This document shows, one piece after another, positions 26,487 through 34,530 of a stretch of DNA of 41,021 bases. Origin of the DNA: Sphingobium sp. (lineage in GTDB: Bacteria; Pseudomonadota; Alphaproteobacteria; Sphingomonadales; Sphingomonadaceae); the NCBI GenBank assembly GCA_013911745.1, contig JACESO010000017.1:1-41021 (forward strand). The letters are read 5' to 3'. The stretch's first letter is position 1. Each line of letters opens with the position of its first letter. The position numbers and the translations under genes were made by a program. Under the pieces are notes generated by a model. That model searched no databases, was not told the origin of the DNA, and worked only from the letters and a program-made list of their open reading frames with translations.

Positions 26487-27014
26487 ATGGCTGCCAAGGC
26501 GCTGTCCTTTGACGTTGGTGATTATGTCGTTTACCCCAAGCATGGCGTTGGCCGTGTGATCGAACTGCAGAAGGAGCAGATCGCGGGCATGGAGCTGGAG
26601 CTGTACGTGCTCCGCTTCGAAAAGGAGCGCATGACGCTGCGCGTGCCGACCAACAAGGCCGAAGGCGTGGGCATGCGCAAGCTGTCCAGCAACAAGACGC
26701 TGGAGGAGGCCATGGAAACGCTGAAGGGCAAGCCCAAGGTAAAGCGCACCATGTGGTCGCGCCGCGCGCAGGAATATGAAGCCAAGATCAACTCGGGCGA
26801 CCTGGTGTCGATCGCCGAAGTGACCCGCGACCTGTTCCGCGCCGACGACCAGCCCGAGCAGAGCTATTCCGAACGGCAGATTTTCGAGGCCGCGTCCAGC
26901 CGGCTGGCGCGCGAACTGGCCGCCATGGAAGAAACGGACGAGCCGAGCGCGCTCAAGAAGATCCTGCGCATCCTGAACGAGGCTGCGCCCAAGCATGTGA
27001 AGGTTGAAGCCTAA
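26487..27014 (+). CDS. carD: CarD-family transcription regulator
   Basis: CarD/CdnL proteins bind the RNA polymerase beta subunit and stabilise open promoter complexes. The 175-residue product has the Tudor-like N-terminal domain (FDVGDYVVYPKHGVGRVIEL and the following beta strands, ending KERMTLRVPTNKAEG) and a helical C-terminal domain with MWSRRAQEYEAKINSGD. The ATG at 26487 follows GGAAAGG; an in-frame extension to 26355 has no such site. The 5' leader after the fdxA terminator is about 165 bases and contains two GTCCGG repeats but no promoter I can call. Confidence 0.94.
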   Translation: MAAKALSFDVGDYVVYPKHGVGRVIELQKEQIAGMELELYVLRFEKERMTLRVPTNKAEGVGMRKLSSNKTLEEAMETLKGKPKVKRTMWSRRAQEYEAKINSGDLVSIAEVTRDLFRADDQPEQSYSERQIFEAASSRLARELAAMEETDEPSALKKILRILNEAAPKHVKVEA

Positions 27015-27035
27015 GTCAGGTCTTCATCAGGGGTT

Positions 27036-27071
27036 AAAAGGGCGCTCCGGTTGGTCCGGGGCGCCCTTTTT
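27036..27071 (+). terminator. Terminator after carD, possibly bidirectional
   Basis: GGGCGC (27040-27045) and CCGG pair with CCGG and GCGCCC (27061-27066) around a TTGGT loop, flanked by AAAA and TTTTT. The tail of T serves carD; the complementary strand also has TTTT after the stem, so it can end the convergent small membrane protein transcript. Confidence 0.88.
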
Positions 27072-27092
27072 CATTCGTACGATACGTGGCGA

Positions 27093-27335
27093 TCACTCGC
27101 TCTTGGCGGCGTCCTTGGCCGCGTCGCCGACGTCGCTGGCCGCCTGGCCGACCTGCGTCGCGGCGCTGCTGACGGCATTGTCCTTGTTCGTCTGGCTGGA
27201 AATCAGGAAAAAGGCGGCGACCGCCACCACGACGACCAGCAGCAGAACAGCGAAGGTGGTGCCGCCGCCGCGCTTTTCGATCACCGTCGTCGTTGTCATC
27301 GGCCGTTCCTGATATTCACCGCGATAATCGCTCAT
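27093..27335 (-). CDS. Small single-helix membrane protein with Ala-rich tail
   Basis: The 80-residue protein has a polar N-terminus (SDYRGEYQERP), one membrane helix at about 27-45 (TFAVLLLVVVVAVAAFFLI) and a helical tail built from Ala/Asp/Val units (AATQVGQAASDVGDAAKDAA). I know no family name. The tail resembles amphipathic stress-protein helices. ATG at 27335 has GGAGGAG upstream, so the longer frame to 27371 is not used. The promoter candidate GGAAC-N17-CATTGTT suggests general stress control. Confidence 0.75.
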   Translation of the reverse strand: MSDYRGEYQERPMTTTTVIEKRGGGTTFAVLLLVVVVAVAAFFLISSQTNKDNAVSSAATQVGQAASDVGDAAKDAAKSE

Positions 27336-27366
27336 GTGTCTCTCCTCCTCATATGCCGCCCGCAGC

Positions 27367-27395
27367 AACAATGCCGCAATGAGGAAGGAGGTTCC
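27367..27395 (-). promoter_or_regulatory. Possible EcfG-type promoter of the small membrane protein
   Basis: On the minus strand GGAAC (27391-27395) and CATTGTT (27367-27373) are 17 bases apart, three of four matches in the second box of the EcfG consensus. A start near 27360 leaves a leader of about 25 bases. The same pair of boxes precedes the DUF2171 gene. Confidence 0.4.
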
Positions 27396-27449
27396 CGCAC
27401 GGACGGGTCGCGAGAAACGGTCAGCGTGCCGAGGAGCGGAGGACCGGCG

Positions 27450-27962
27450 TCAATCCACGCCGTTGTCGATGGGCACGAAAGCCCCCTTGGCACGGTCCTT
27501 CACCACCCTGTCGGCACGGAAGACCGATCCGCTCATCGTGATATAAACGCCCGGCTCGGCAACCTGCGCGGTGGCGAAGGCCATGCCCAGGTTGAAGCTC
27601 GCGTCGCTTTCCCCGAAGCGCGCCGGGGCGAGCGCGCCGACCAGCACGATCGTCTTGCGGGGAATATCGCGCAGCAGCCGGGCCGTATCCGTCATCGTGT
27701 CCGTGCCATGGGTGATGACGACATGATTTTCCGGCGCCGCCGCGACCCGCGCGTAGATCAGCGCGCGATCATGATCGTCCAGCTCCAGGCTGTCCTTGCG
27801 GGTCACTTCCTCGATACGGAAGGGACGCTTGACCCGCGCGATATCGAGCAGCTTCGCCATCACCGTTTCGCCCACTTGATAGTCGGACAGCGCGTCGAAA
27901 TAGATTTTGTCGATCGTCCCGCCGGTGGTCAGCAGCAGGATGGGCGTTTCAGGTGACAGCAT
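27450..27962 (-). CDS. Single-domain asparaginase-like protein
   Basis: Only the N-terminal domain of the asparaginase type I/II fold is present: 170 residues against a usual ~330. Both active-site threonine motifs are there: LLLTTGGTIDK near the start and VITHGTDTMTDTARLL in the middle, followed by TIVLVGALAPARFGESDA. The stop is clean, and the next 114 bases hold no remnant of the second domain, so it looks like a stable short form rather than a fresh break. Substrate and activity are uncertain because part of the active site normally comes from a neighbouring subunit. ATG at 27962 has AAGGA upstream; it follows proC by 19 bases. Confidence 0.85.
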   Translation of the reverse strand: MLSPETPILLLTTGGTIDKIYFDALSDYQVGETVMAKLLDIARVKRPFRIEEVTRKDSLELDDHDRALIYARVAAAPENHVVITHGTDTMTDTARLLRDIPRKTIVLVGALAPARFGESDASFNLGMAFATAQVAEPGVYITMSGSVFRADRVVKDRAKGAFVPIDNGVD

Positions 27963-27981
27963 GGGATATCCTTGTCGAAAG

Positions 27982-28809
27982 CTATGCGCCGCGGGCCATC
28001 GCTTCGCCGCGGTTGCGGGCGGCGGCCAGCGTATCGGTCAGAAGCGCCAACAGCCGCTGGTCGGCATCGAGTACATTGAGCCCTTCGCGCGTCATCCCAC
28101 CCGGCGAGGCGACCTGATCGGCAAGCGCTGCCGGGCTGACCGCCGCTTCGGCCGCCATGTTGGCGGAACCCTGCACCGTGGCGAGGGCCATGCGCGCTGC
28201 CTGCTCCGCGGGAATGCCGATGGCTTCGCCTGCGCGCGCCAAGGCGTCGACGAAGCGGAAGAGGAAGGCGGGACCGCAGCCTGACAACGCAGTGATCCGG
28301 TTGAACAGCGCCTCATCATCAATCCATTCGGCGAGGCCCAGCGGCTGGATCAGCGCGTCGACGGCTGCTTTCGCCTCTACGTCTGTGCGTTCGTCAGTGA
28401 ACAAGGCTGTGACGCCCTCGCCCAGTCCGACGGGGAGATTGGGCATCGCGCGGACGATAGCGCGGACATGGGGGAAGTGCGCGCGCAGGGTGGCGAGCGT
28501 GGTGCCGGCAAGGATCGACGCCAATCGGGTGTCGGGGGAACATCGCGGGCCAAGGGCGGCGGCCACGTCGTCGATCTGGTAAGGCTTCATGCCCAGAAGA
28601 ACGGTGGTCCCCGGCGGCAGCGCATCAGGATAATCCGTGACGACAGTCACGCCATCCGCCACCGGACGCCCGCTGGGACGCAGCACGGTGACGCGCGCCG
28701 GATCGAGCCCGCAGGCAAGCCAGCGCGACAGCATCTGGCCCGCCATATTACCGCAGCCGACCATGAACAGGTGGTCGGGAAAGATCCTTGACTCGTTGGC
28801 CTCCGCCAT
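27982..28809 (-). CDS. proC: Pyrroline-5-carboxylate reductase
   Basis: ProC reduces pyrroline-5-carboxylate to proline with NAD(P)H. The 275-residue protein has the Rossmann entry FMVGCGNMAGQMLSRWL, LLGMKPYQIDDV, and the signature region ALSGCGPAFLFRFVDAL with SPGGMTREGLNVLD near the C-terminus. I chose ATG at 28809; the frame is open beyond that but only as a shadow of the ybjN-like gene. It starts 5 bases after the YbjN-like gene. Confidence 0.95.
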   Translation of the reverse strand: MAEANESRIFPDHLFMVGCGNMAGQMLSRWLACGLDPARVTVLRPSGRPVADGVTVVTDYPDALPPGTTVLLGMKPYQIDDVAAALGPRCSPDTRLASILAGTTLATLRAHFPHVRAIVRAMPNLPVGLGEGVTALFTDERTDVEAKAAVDALIQPLGLAEWIDDEALFNRITALSGCGPAFLFRFVDALARAGEAIGIPAEQAARMALATVQGSANMAAEAAVSPAALADQVASPGGMTREGLNVLDADQRLLALLTDTLAAARNRGEAMARGA

Positions 28810-28814
28810 GGCCG

Positions 28815-29321
28815 TCAAGCCTCGCCGCGGGTTTCGATCAGGCTGGCGGAAATGGCTTCGGACGGCGACTTGCCGCCCCACAGGACGAACTGGAACACGG
28901 GGTAGAAGCGCTCGCATTCGTCGATCGCGGTTTCGACAAGCAATTGCGCCTGATCCAGCGTCAGCGTGCCGCCCGCGCCGAGCAGCGCGCCGTGGCGGAA
29001 CAGGATGATGCCGCTGGACGACCACAGCTCGAAATGGCCGATCCACAATTGTTCGTTGATGAGGCCCAGCGTTTCGTAAATGGACGCGCGCTTTTCATCC
29101 GTGACGCGGATGTCGGGCATGGCGAGCAGCTGCAGCACCTGATCCTCGTCGCGCCAGATGCCGCGCAGTTCATATTGCGCCCAACTTCCCTGCGTGTTGG
29201 CGACGATCTCATCATCGCCAACCTGGTCGAAGCTCCAACCGTGCGCCTCGAAATAGGCCGCCAGCATGTCGATGGGGGCCGCTTCCTGACCACCATGTTC
29301 AAATTCGTCACTGTCCATCAT
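28815..29321 (-). CDS. YbjN domain protein
   Basis: The 168-residue protein matches the YbjN family, a type III secretion chaperone-like fold found in many bacteria. Segments include IDMLAAYFEAHGWSFDQVGD, QLLAMPDIRVTDEKRASIYE and LNxQLWIGHFEL-like LINEQLWIGHFELW. No signal peptide or membrane segment. Its role in this class is not settled. Start codons at 29321 and 29318 are both possible. It lies between ubiK and proC, a conserved alphaproteobacterial order. Confidence 0.88.
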   Translation of the reverse strand: MMDSDEFEHGGQEAAPIDMLAAYFEAHGWSFDQVGDDEIVANTQGSWAQYELRGIWRDEDQVLQLLAMPDIRVTDEKRASIYETLGLINEQLWIGHFELWSSSGIILFRHGALLGAGGTLTLDQAQLLVETAIDECERFYPVFQFVLWGGKSPSEAISASLIETRGEA

Positions 29322-29362
29322 CGGCGGGCCATATCACCGCATGCGGCGAAAAGACAGGCGGA

Positions 29363-29632
29363 TCAGTTCGCGTTTTCCGGCTTGGAACCGGCACCCTTGC
29401 CTTCGAGCGCGTCAAGCCGTGCCTTCAGCAATTCGACCTCTTCACGCGCGGCCGCAGCCATGGCCTTCACGGCGTCGAACTCCTCGCGCGACACGAATTC
29501 CATGCCGCCGATCCATTCCTTGGCGCGTTCGCGCGCGTTGGATTCAAATTCGCGCGTCATGCCCGCGAACGTGCCGGCAGCACCATTCACCAGCTTGGCC
29601 AGATCGTCGAAAAAGCGGTTCTCGCTCTGCAT
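29363..29632 (-). CDS. ubiK: Ubiquinone biosynthesis accessory factor (BMFP/UbiK family)
   Basis: This 89-residue protein belongs to the UbiK/BMFP family of membrane-fusogenic coiled-coil trimers that assist ubiquinone synthesis. It has the N-terminal amphipathic region MQSENRFFDDLAKLVNGAAG, and the C-terminal coiled coil EFDAVKAMAAAAREEVELLK ending with LDALEG. The conserved FVSREEFD segment lies between. The start follows GGACAAG. The ubiquinone role is known for the E. coli protein and inferred here. Confidence 0.85.
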   Translation of the reverse strand: MQSENRFFDDLAKLVNGAAGTFAGMTREFESNARERAKEWIGGMEFVSREEFDAVKAMAAAAREEVELLKARLDALEGKGAGSKPENAN

Positions 29633-29674
29633 CTTGCTTGTCCTTCCTGCAGCGCGACCCGCGCGCCCTGTCGT

Positions 29675-30223
29675 CTATATCTGGGTCTTGAGCGCCGGAG
29701 CGACAAGGGTGTCGGCACCGGGATTGAGCCGGTCGATCTCATAATTGAGGAAGGAGGCAAAGGCCAGCCACGCAAGATAGGGGAGCAGCAGAACCCCGGC
29801 GAGGCGGCGAATGCGCCAGAAAAGGAACGTCGTGACAGCGACCACCACGAACAGGGCGACGAGCAGGAACAGGGCCTCGCTGACCTGGTGCGCGCGGAAG
29901 AAAAGCGGCGACCAGGCCAGATTCATCAGGAATTGGATCAGGAACAGCGTGATCGACGCACCGCGCCCGCGCGCGCCGCGCGCATGCAGGACCATGGCGA
30001 AGGCAAGCGCCATCAGCACATAGAGGATGGTCCAGGCGACCCCAAACGCCCAGCCTGGCGGCATCGCGGCGGGCTTGACCAGACCGTCGAACCAGCGATT
30101 GCCATAGCCGCTGTTGGCGAGCTTCCCTGACAGGAAACCCAGAAAGACGATGGCGGGAACCGTGACCAGCGCCCATCGCAGATAGGCGAGACGCAACTGG
30201 CCCGGAGACGCGATTTCATTCAT
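29675..30223 (-). CDS. tspO: TspO/MBR family membrane protein
   Basis: The protein of about 182 residues has five hydrophobic helices. Its motifs are those of the TspO/peripheral benzodiazepine receptor family: WFDGLVKPAAMPPGWAFGV, the WTILYVLMALA helix, QFLMNLAWSPLFF and LPYLAWLAFASFLNYEI. TspO binds porphyrins and regulates tetrapyrrole-dependent processes in related bacteria. GGGGAG lies 11 bases before the ATG at 30223; a GTG at 30235 is less likely. It follows the RND permease by 24 bases and may be on the same transcript. Confidence 0.9.
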   Translation of the reverse strand: MNEIASPGQLRLAYLRWALVTVPAIVFLGFLSGKLANSGYGNRWFDGLVKPAAMPPGWAFGVAWTILYVLMALAFAMVLHARGARGRGASITLFLIQFLMNLAWSPLFFRAHQVSEALFLLVALFVVVAVTTFLFWRIRRLAGVLLLPYLAWLAFASFLNYEIDRLNPGADTLVAPALKTQI

Positions 30224-30247
30224 CGACAGCAACACTCCCCACCCATG

Positions 30248-33200
30248 TCACTCCGCCGGATCGGGCGAATCCCTGAGGGCCGAATCCAGCTTGCGACCAA
30301 CGGTTTGCGGAGAAACCGTGCGCTTGGCAACGCGCGAGTAGAAGATCGGTATCAGGTAGAGCGTGATCAGCGTGGCGAGGCTAACGCCGAACACTACCAC
30401 GACGCCGATCGAATGGCGCGCCGCCGCCCCAGCCCCGCCGCGGATGACGAGCGGGACCGCGCCGATGACCGTAGCGATCGACGTCATGAGGATCGGGCGC
30501 AGGCGGCGTTTGGCGGCTTCGCGGATCGCTTCGGCGATTTCCAGGCCCTCGTCGCGCAACTGGTTGGCGAATTCCACGATCAGGATGCCATTCTTGGCCG
30601 CGAGGCCGACCAGCATGACGATGCCGATCTGGCTGTAGAGATTAACCGATCCGCCGGTCAGCGCCAGCCCGAGCGCACCACCCGCCACTGCCAGCGGCAC
30701 GGTGGCGATGATGACGGCCGGGTGGATGAAGCTTTCGAACTGGGCGGCGAGCAGCAGGAATACGATCAGGATGGTAAGGCCGAACACCAGCCAGATGGAC
30801 CCGCCGGTTTCGCGCAACGACTGGCTTTCGCCGCGATAGCCGATCGCCAGCACCTCGGGCGACTGGCGCGCCTGATCCTCAAGGAAGGTCAGCGCTTCGC
30901 CCAGCGAGGTTCCCGGCGCGAGCGCGGCGGTGAGAGTGATAGCGCGGAGCTTGTTGTAGCGGTTGAGCTGGCGCGGGCCGGCGACCTCACGCACCGTCAC
31001 CAACGCCGACAGCGGCACCAGCGCGCCCGAGCGGCTGCGCACGTTGATCCGTTCAAGATCGGCAAGCGTCTGCCGCCCCTGCTGTTCCGCCTGCACGACG
31101 ACGCGATATTCCTCGCCCCGGTCGACATAGGTCGTCACGCGGCGCGATCCCAGCAGGCTTTGCAGCGCCTGACTGATGTCGTTGGCCGACACGCCCAGAT
31201 CGCCCGCTCGCGGCAGGTTCATCTCGATCCGCATCTGCGGCTTGGATTCCTTGTAATCGCTGTCGAGATTGATGAGGCCTGGATAATTGGCAGCGGCTGC
31301 CATGATCCGGTCGCGCGCGGCGAGCAGCCCTTCATAGGTCGAACCCGCCAGCACGATGTTGACCGGCAGCCCGCGCCCGCGCCCCAGGCCTGATCGGGGA
31401 GCGGCATTGCCCCGAACGCCGGGCTGTTCCGCGATCACCCGGTTGATGATGGTCGCCACCTCCGCCGTGGTGATGGTGCGATCCTCCCATGGGCGCAGGA
31501 AGGCGATGACGTTGCCGCTGTTGAAATCGTCGGTCGTGCCAAAGCTCGACGGCGTGCGGATGACGAGGTTCTGAAGCGTGCCGTCCTTGCGCAGGAAGGC
31601 AAGATCGTCCTCGATCTTCTTCATATAAGCCATCATCCGGTCGAAGCCGGTGCCTTCAGGTGCGCTGATTTGCGCTTCCACGACGCCGGTATCTTCGGCC
31701 GGAGCCAATTCCGTCGGCAGGCGCGTGAACAGGAATCCGGCGACGCCCAGAAACAGCAGGACTCCGAGCAACGGCAGCAACGGCTTGTTCAGCACCCTGT
31801 CCAACAAGCGGGCATAACCGGCTTCCAGCCGCTGGAACCGATCGTCCACCCAGCGCGCCAGGCGGCCGCGCTCGGCGGTCTTGAGCAGCTTGGAACAGAG
31901 CATCGGCGCGAGGCTGAGCGAGATGAAGCCGGAAAAGGCGATGGCGGCGATCATCGCGATCGCGAGTTCGCGGAACAGCAGGCCGGTCTGCCCGGCAAGG
32001 AACATGACCGGCACGAACACGGCGCACACAACCAGCGTGGTCGAGATGATCGCGAAGCCCACCTGCCGCGTGCCGAGATAGGCGGCGACCAGCGGATCGT
32101 CCCCCTGCTCCACGCGGTGATAGACATTTTCCAGCACAACGATGGCGTCGTCCACCACCAGGCCGATGGCGAGGACGAAGGCCAGCAAGGTCAGCAGGTT
32201 GATCGAGAGGCCCAGCAGCCACATGACGGCGCAGGTGGCGAGCAGGCAGATCGGCACCGTGACCGCCGGGATCAGCGTGGCGCGTACGGAGCCCAGAAAC
32301 AGGAAGATGACGAGGATGACGAGCAGCGCGGCCTCGATCAGCGTATCGTAGACATTCTCGATCGCGCGCTCGATGAAGAGTGATTCATCGGTGCCGATCG
32401 CAATGCGCATCCCCTGCGGCAGGCTGGGCTTGATATCCTCGATCAGCGCCTTGGCCTTTTGCGCGACCTCCAGCGTGTTGGCGCCCGACTGGCGGATGAT
32501 ACCGATGCCGACCGCGGTGCCCTGGTTGGACCGGAAGCTGCTGTAGGGATTTTCGGCCCCTTCCTCGATCCGGGCAACGTCGCCCAGCTTCACCTGATAG
32601 CCGTCGTCCGAACGGCCCACGACCAGCTGCGCGAATTCTTCCGGCCGGGCGTAGGCCCGTTCGACACGCAGCGTCTGGTTCTGGTCCTTGGATTCGAACC
32701 GGCCTGCCGGCAGTTCGACGTTCTGGCGGCGGAGAGCCGCTTCGACATCCGCCGGTGTGAGGTTGAACGCCGCCAGCTTTTCGGCGTTGAACCAGATACG
32801 GGTCGAGGGCCGCGCCTCGCCGCCGATCGTTACGCGGGCGACGCCATCGATGGCGGCGAAACGGTCGGCCACATTGCGATCGAGATAGTCGCTGAGCCTG
32901 ATCGGCGACCATCCGGGCCGCGAAAAGACGATGAACAGAATGGGGCGGGCGTCGGAATCCACCTTGCGAATTTCCGGCGCGAGAGCGTCTTCCGGCAAAT
33001 CCTCCACCACGGACCCGACCCGGTCGCGCACGTCATTGGCGGCGGTGTCGATGTCGCGCGACGGATCGAATTCGATATTGATGTTGGACGTGCCGTCCTG
33101 CGACGTGGAGGTGATCGTCTCGATCCCCTGCACGCCCGCCACAGCATCTTCGACCAGCTGGGTGATGCGGGTTTCGACCACGGACGCGGCCGCGCCCGTA

Positions 33201-33352
33201 TAGGTGGTTTCGACAGAGACGATGGGCGGATCGGTGTCAGGATATTCGCGTACCGAAAGACTGAAATAGCCGACGATGCCGACGATGCAGAGCAGCACCG
33301 CGATGACGGCGGCGAAGACGGGCCTGCGGACGGAAAGATCGGAAAGCTGCAT
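30248..33352 (-). CDS. RND efflux pump inner-membrane permease (HAE-1 type)
   Basis: This 1034-residue proton antiporter exports hydrophobic compounds through a tripartite pump. It has the standard RND layout: helix 1 at the N-terminus (VRRPVFAAVIAVLLCIVGIV), a porter domain, the TM4 pair of aspartates in AIGLVVDDAIVVLENV, a second porter domain and six more helices with FANQLRDEGLEIAEAI. The length is normal and no break is seen. The substrate cannot be told. The adaptor gene is 5 bases upstream; an outer-membrane TolC-type gene is not in the window. Confidence 0.95.
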   Translation of the reverse strand: MQLSDLSVRRPVFAAVIAVLLCIVGIVGYFSLSVREYPDTDPPIVSVETTYTGAAASVVETRITQLVEDAVAGVQGIETITSTSQDGTSNINIEFDPSRDIDTAANDVRDRVGSVVEDLPEDALAPEIRKVDSDARPILFIVFSRPGWSPIRLSDYLDRNVADRFAAIDGVARVTIGGEARPSTRIWFNAEKLAAFNLTPADVEAALRRQNVELPAGRFESKDQNQTLRVERAYARPEEFAQLVVGRSDDGYQVKLGDVARIEEGAENPYSSFRSNQGTAVGIGIIRQSGANTLEVAQKAKALIEDIKPSLPQGMRIAIGTDESLFIERAIENVYDTLIEAALLVILVIFLFLGSVRATLIPAVTVPICLLATCAVMWLLGLSINLLTLLAFVLAIGLVVDDAIVVLENVYHRVEQGDDPLVAAYLGTRQVGFAIISTTLVVCAVFVPVMFLAGQTGLLFRELAIAMIAAIAFSGFISLSLAPMLCSKLLKTAERGRLARWVDDRFQRLEAGYARLLDRVLNKPLLPLLGVLLFLGVAGFLFTRLPTELAPAEDTGVVEAQISAPEGTGFDRMMAYMKKIEDDLAFLRKDGTLQNLVIRTPSSFGTTDDFNSGNVIAFLRPWEDRTITTAEVATIINRVIAEQPGVRGNAAPRSGLGRGRGLPVNIVLAGSTYEGLLAARDRIMAAAANYPGLINLDSDYKESKPQMRIEMNLPRAGDLGVSANDISQALQSLLGSRRVTTYVDRGEEYRVVVQAEQQGRQTLADLERINVRSRSGALVPLSALVTVREVAGPRQLNRYNKLRAITLTAALAPGTSLGEALTFLEDQARQSPEVLAIGYRGESQSLRETGGSIWLVFGLTILIVFLLLAAQFESFIHPAVIIATVPLAVAGGALGLALTGGSVNLYSQIGIVMLVGLAAKNGILIVEFANQLRDEGLEIAEAIREAAKRRLRPILMTSIATVIGAVPLVIRGGAGAAARHSIGVVVVFGVSLATLITLYLIPIFYSRVAKRTVSPQTVGRKLDSALRDSPDPAE

Positions 33353-33357
33353 TGCGC

Positions 33358-34434
33358 TTAGCCGCCGGCCTTGGCCGCGCGATCCTTGCCGCCCGACCCG
33401 ACCCCGCCGGGAGCGGGCTTGTCACCCGCAAGACGGACCGTCGTGCCGTCCGTCAGCTTGACCACGCCTTCGGTAACGATCTTCTGGCCCGGTTTCACGC
33501 CGCCGGTGATTTCGACCATGCCGTTCTGGCGGATGCCGGTATCGACCTTCACCCGCTTGGCGGTGCGGCCTTCCAGCACGAACAGATAGCGGTCGTCGGC
33601 TTCCCCGACCAGGGCAAGTTCCGGCGCGGCAAGGGACTGGCGTTGCCGCGCCAGTACACTGACGGTCAGTAACATGCCCGGTTTGAGTGCGCGGTCGGGA
33701 TTGGGCAGGATGGCGCGGACGCGGACGGCGCGGCTGGTGGGATCGATGACCGGATCGATGGTGGCGATGGTGCCGTTGAACGGCCGATCGGGCCAGGCGG
33801 CGGACACCGCCTTGATCGGCATGCCTTCATGGATCGTCGACAGCCGCGTTTCAGGAATGGTGAAATCAAGCTTGATGCGGCTGATGTCGCTGACCGTGGC
33901 GATGGCCGTGCCGGCGGGGATGATGGCGCCCACGGAAATGGTGCGCAGGCTGACATAGCCCGAAAAAGGCGCGCGGATCGTGCGATCGGTGATGGCGGCG
34001 CGCGCCTGATCGGCATTCGCGCGGGCGGAATTGACCAGCGCCACCTGCTGGTCGAGCGACGCCGCCGTGGCGAAGCCGCGGCTATTGAGTTGCTGGATGC
34101 GGTCAAGCTGCTGCTGCGCCTGTCGCGCCTGCGCCTGCGCGGCGGCGAGTTCGGCGCGCTCCTGCGCCACCGCCATGGTGGCGATGACCTGACCCTGGCG
34201 CACATAGCCGCCATCCGCGAAGTGAATGCTGTCCACCCGTTCCGTCACGGGGGCGGACAGCACGACCTGTTCGTTCGCCAGCGCGGTGCCCACCGCTTCC
34301 AGATCGTCGGAGAAGGAAACGCGTGCGATCGGGCGGACTTCGACCAGGGGAACGGTGCGCGGCCTCTTCTCCTTTTCACCGCTGCAACCGGCAAGACAAA
34401 GGGTCGTGAAAATGATGGGCACAAGGAGACGCAT
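33358..34434 (-). CDS. RND efflux periplasmic adaptor (membrane fusion lipoprotein)
   Basis: The 358-residue adaptor links the RND permease to an outer-membrane channel. Signal peptide RLLVPIIFTTLCLAGC has the lipobox cysteine at residue 17. The biotinyl-lipoyl-like part (VDSIHFADGGYVRQGQVIAT), a coiled-coil hairpin rich in Ala/Gln (AELAAAQAQARQAQQQLDRI), the returning GYVSLRTISVGAIIPAGTAI and the MP-domain end are all visible. I chose ATG at 34434 because it gives the lipoprotein signal. It is the upstream partner of the permease gene. Confidence 0.93.
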   Translation of the reverse strand: MRLLVPIIFTTLCLAGCSGEKEKRPRTVPLVEVRPIARVSFSDDLEAVGTALANEQVVLSAPVTERVDSIHFADGGYVRQGQVIATMAVAQERAELAAAQAQARQAQQQLDRIQQLNSRGFATAASLDQQVALVNSARANADQARAAITDRTIRAPFSGYVSLRTISVGAIIPAGTAIATVSDISRIKLDFTIPETRLSTIHEGMPIKAVSAAWPDRPFNGTIATIDPVIDPTSRAVRVRAILPNPDRALKPGMLLTVSVLARQRQSLAAPELALVGEADDRYLFVLEGRTAKRVKVDTGIRQNGMVEITGGVKPGQKIVTEGVVKLTDGTTVRLAGDKPAPGGVGSGGKDRAAKAGG

Positions 34435-34469
34435 GATATTGGGCTTACAGGCCTTTTCGGGTGGGACAA

Positions 34470-34505
34470 GCCGTGCCTTGGTCACGGCGTGTATCATTAT
34501 GTATC
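34470..34505 (-). promoter_or_regulatory. Candidate control region before the RND pair
   Basis: In the 96-base gap between tlyA and the adaptor gene lie a 6-base inverted repeat GCCGTG/CACGGC (34470-34475 and 34483-34488) and a direct repeat TGTATC at 34490 and 34500. It might be a repressor site or promoter element; no clear -10/-35 pair is visible. The association is inferred. Confidence 0.25.
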
Positions 34506-34530
34506 GAGCCGCAAGACGAATGCGGACGCG

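Noticed and set aside
27344..27388. Hairpin that could hide the ribosome binding site of the small membrane protein (CCTTCCTCAT with ATGAGGAGG)
   Set aside because: If the GGAAC-type promoter is used, transcription starts near 27360, inside the loop, so the upstream arm would not be in the RNA.
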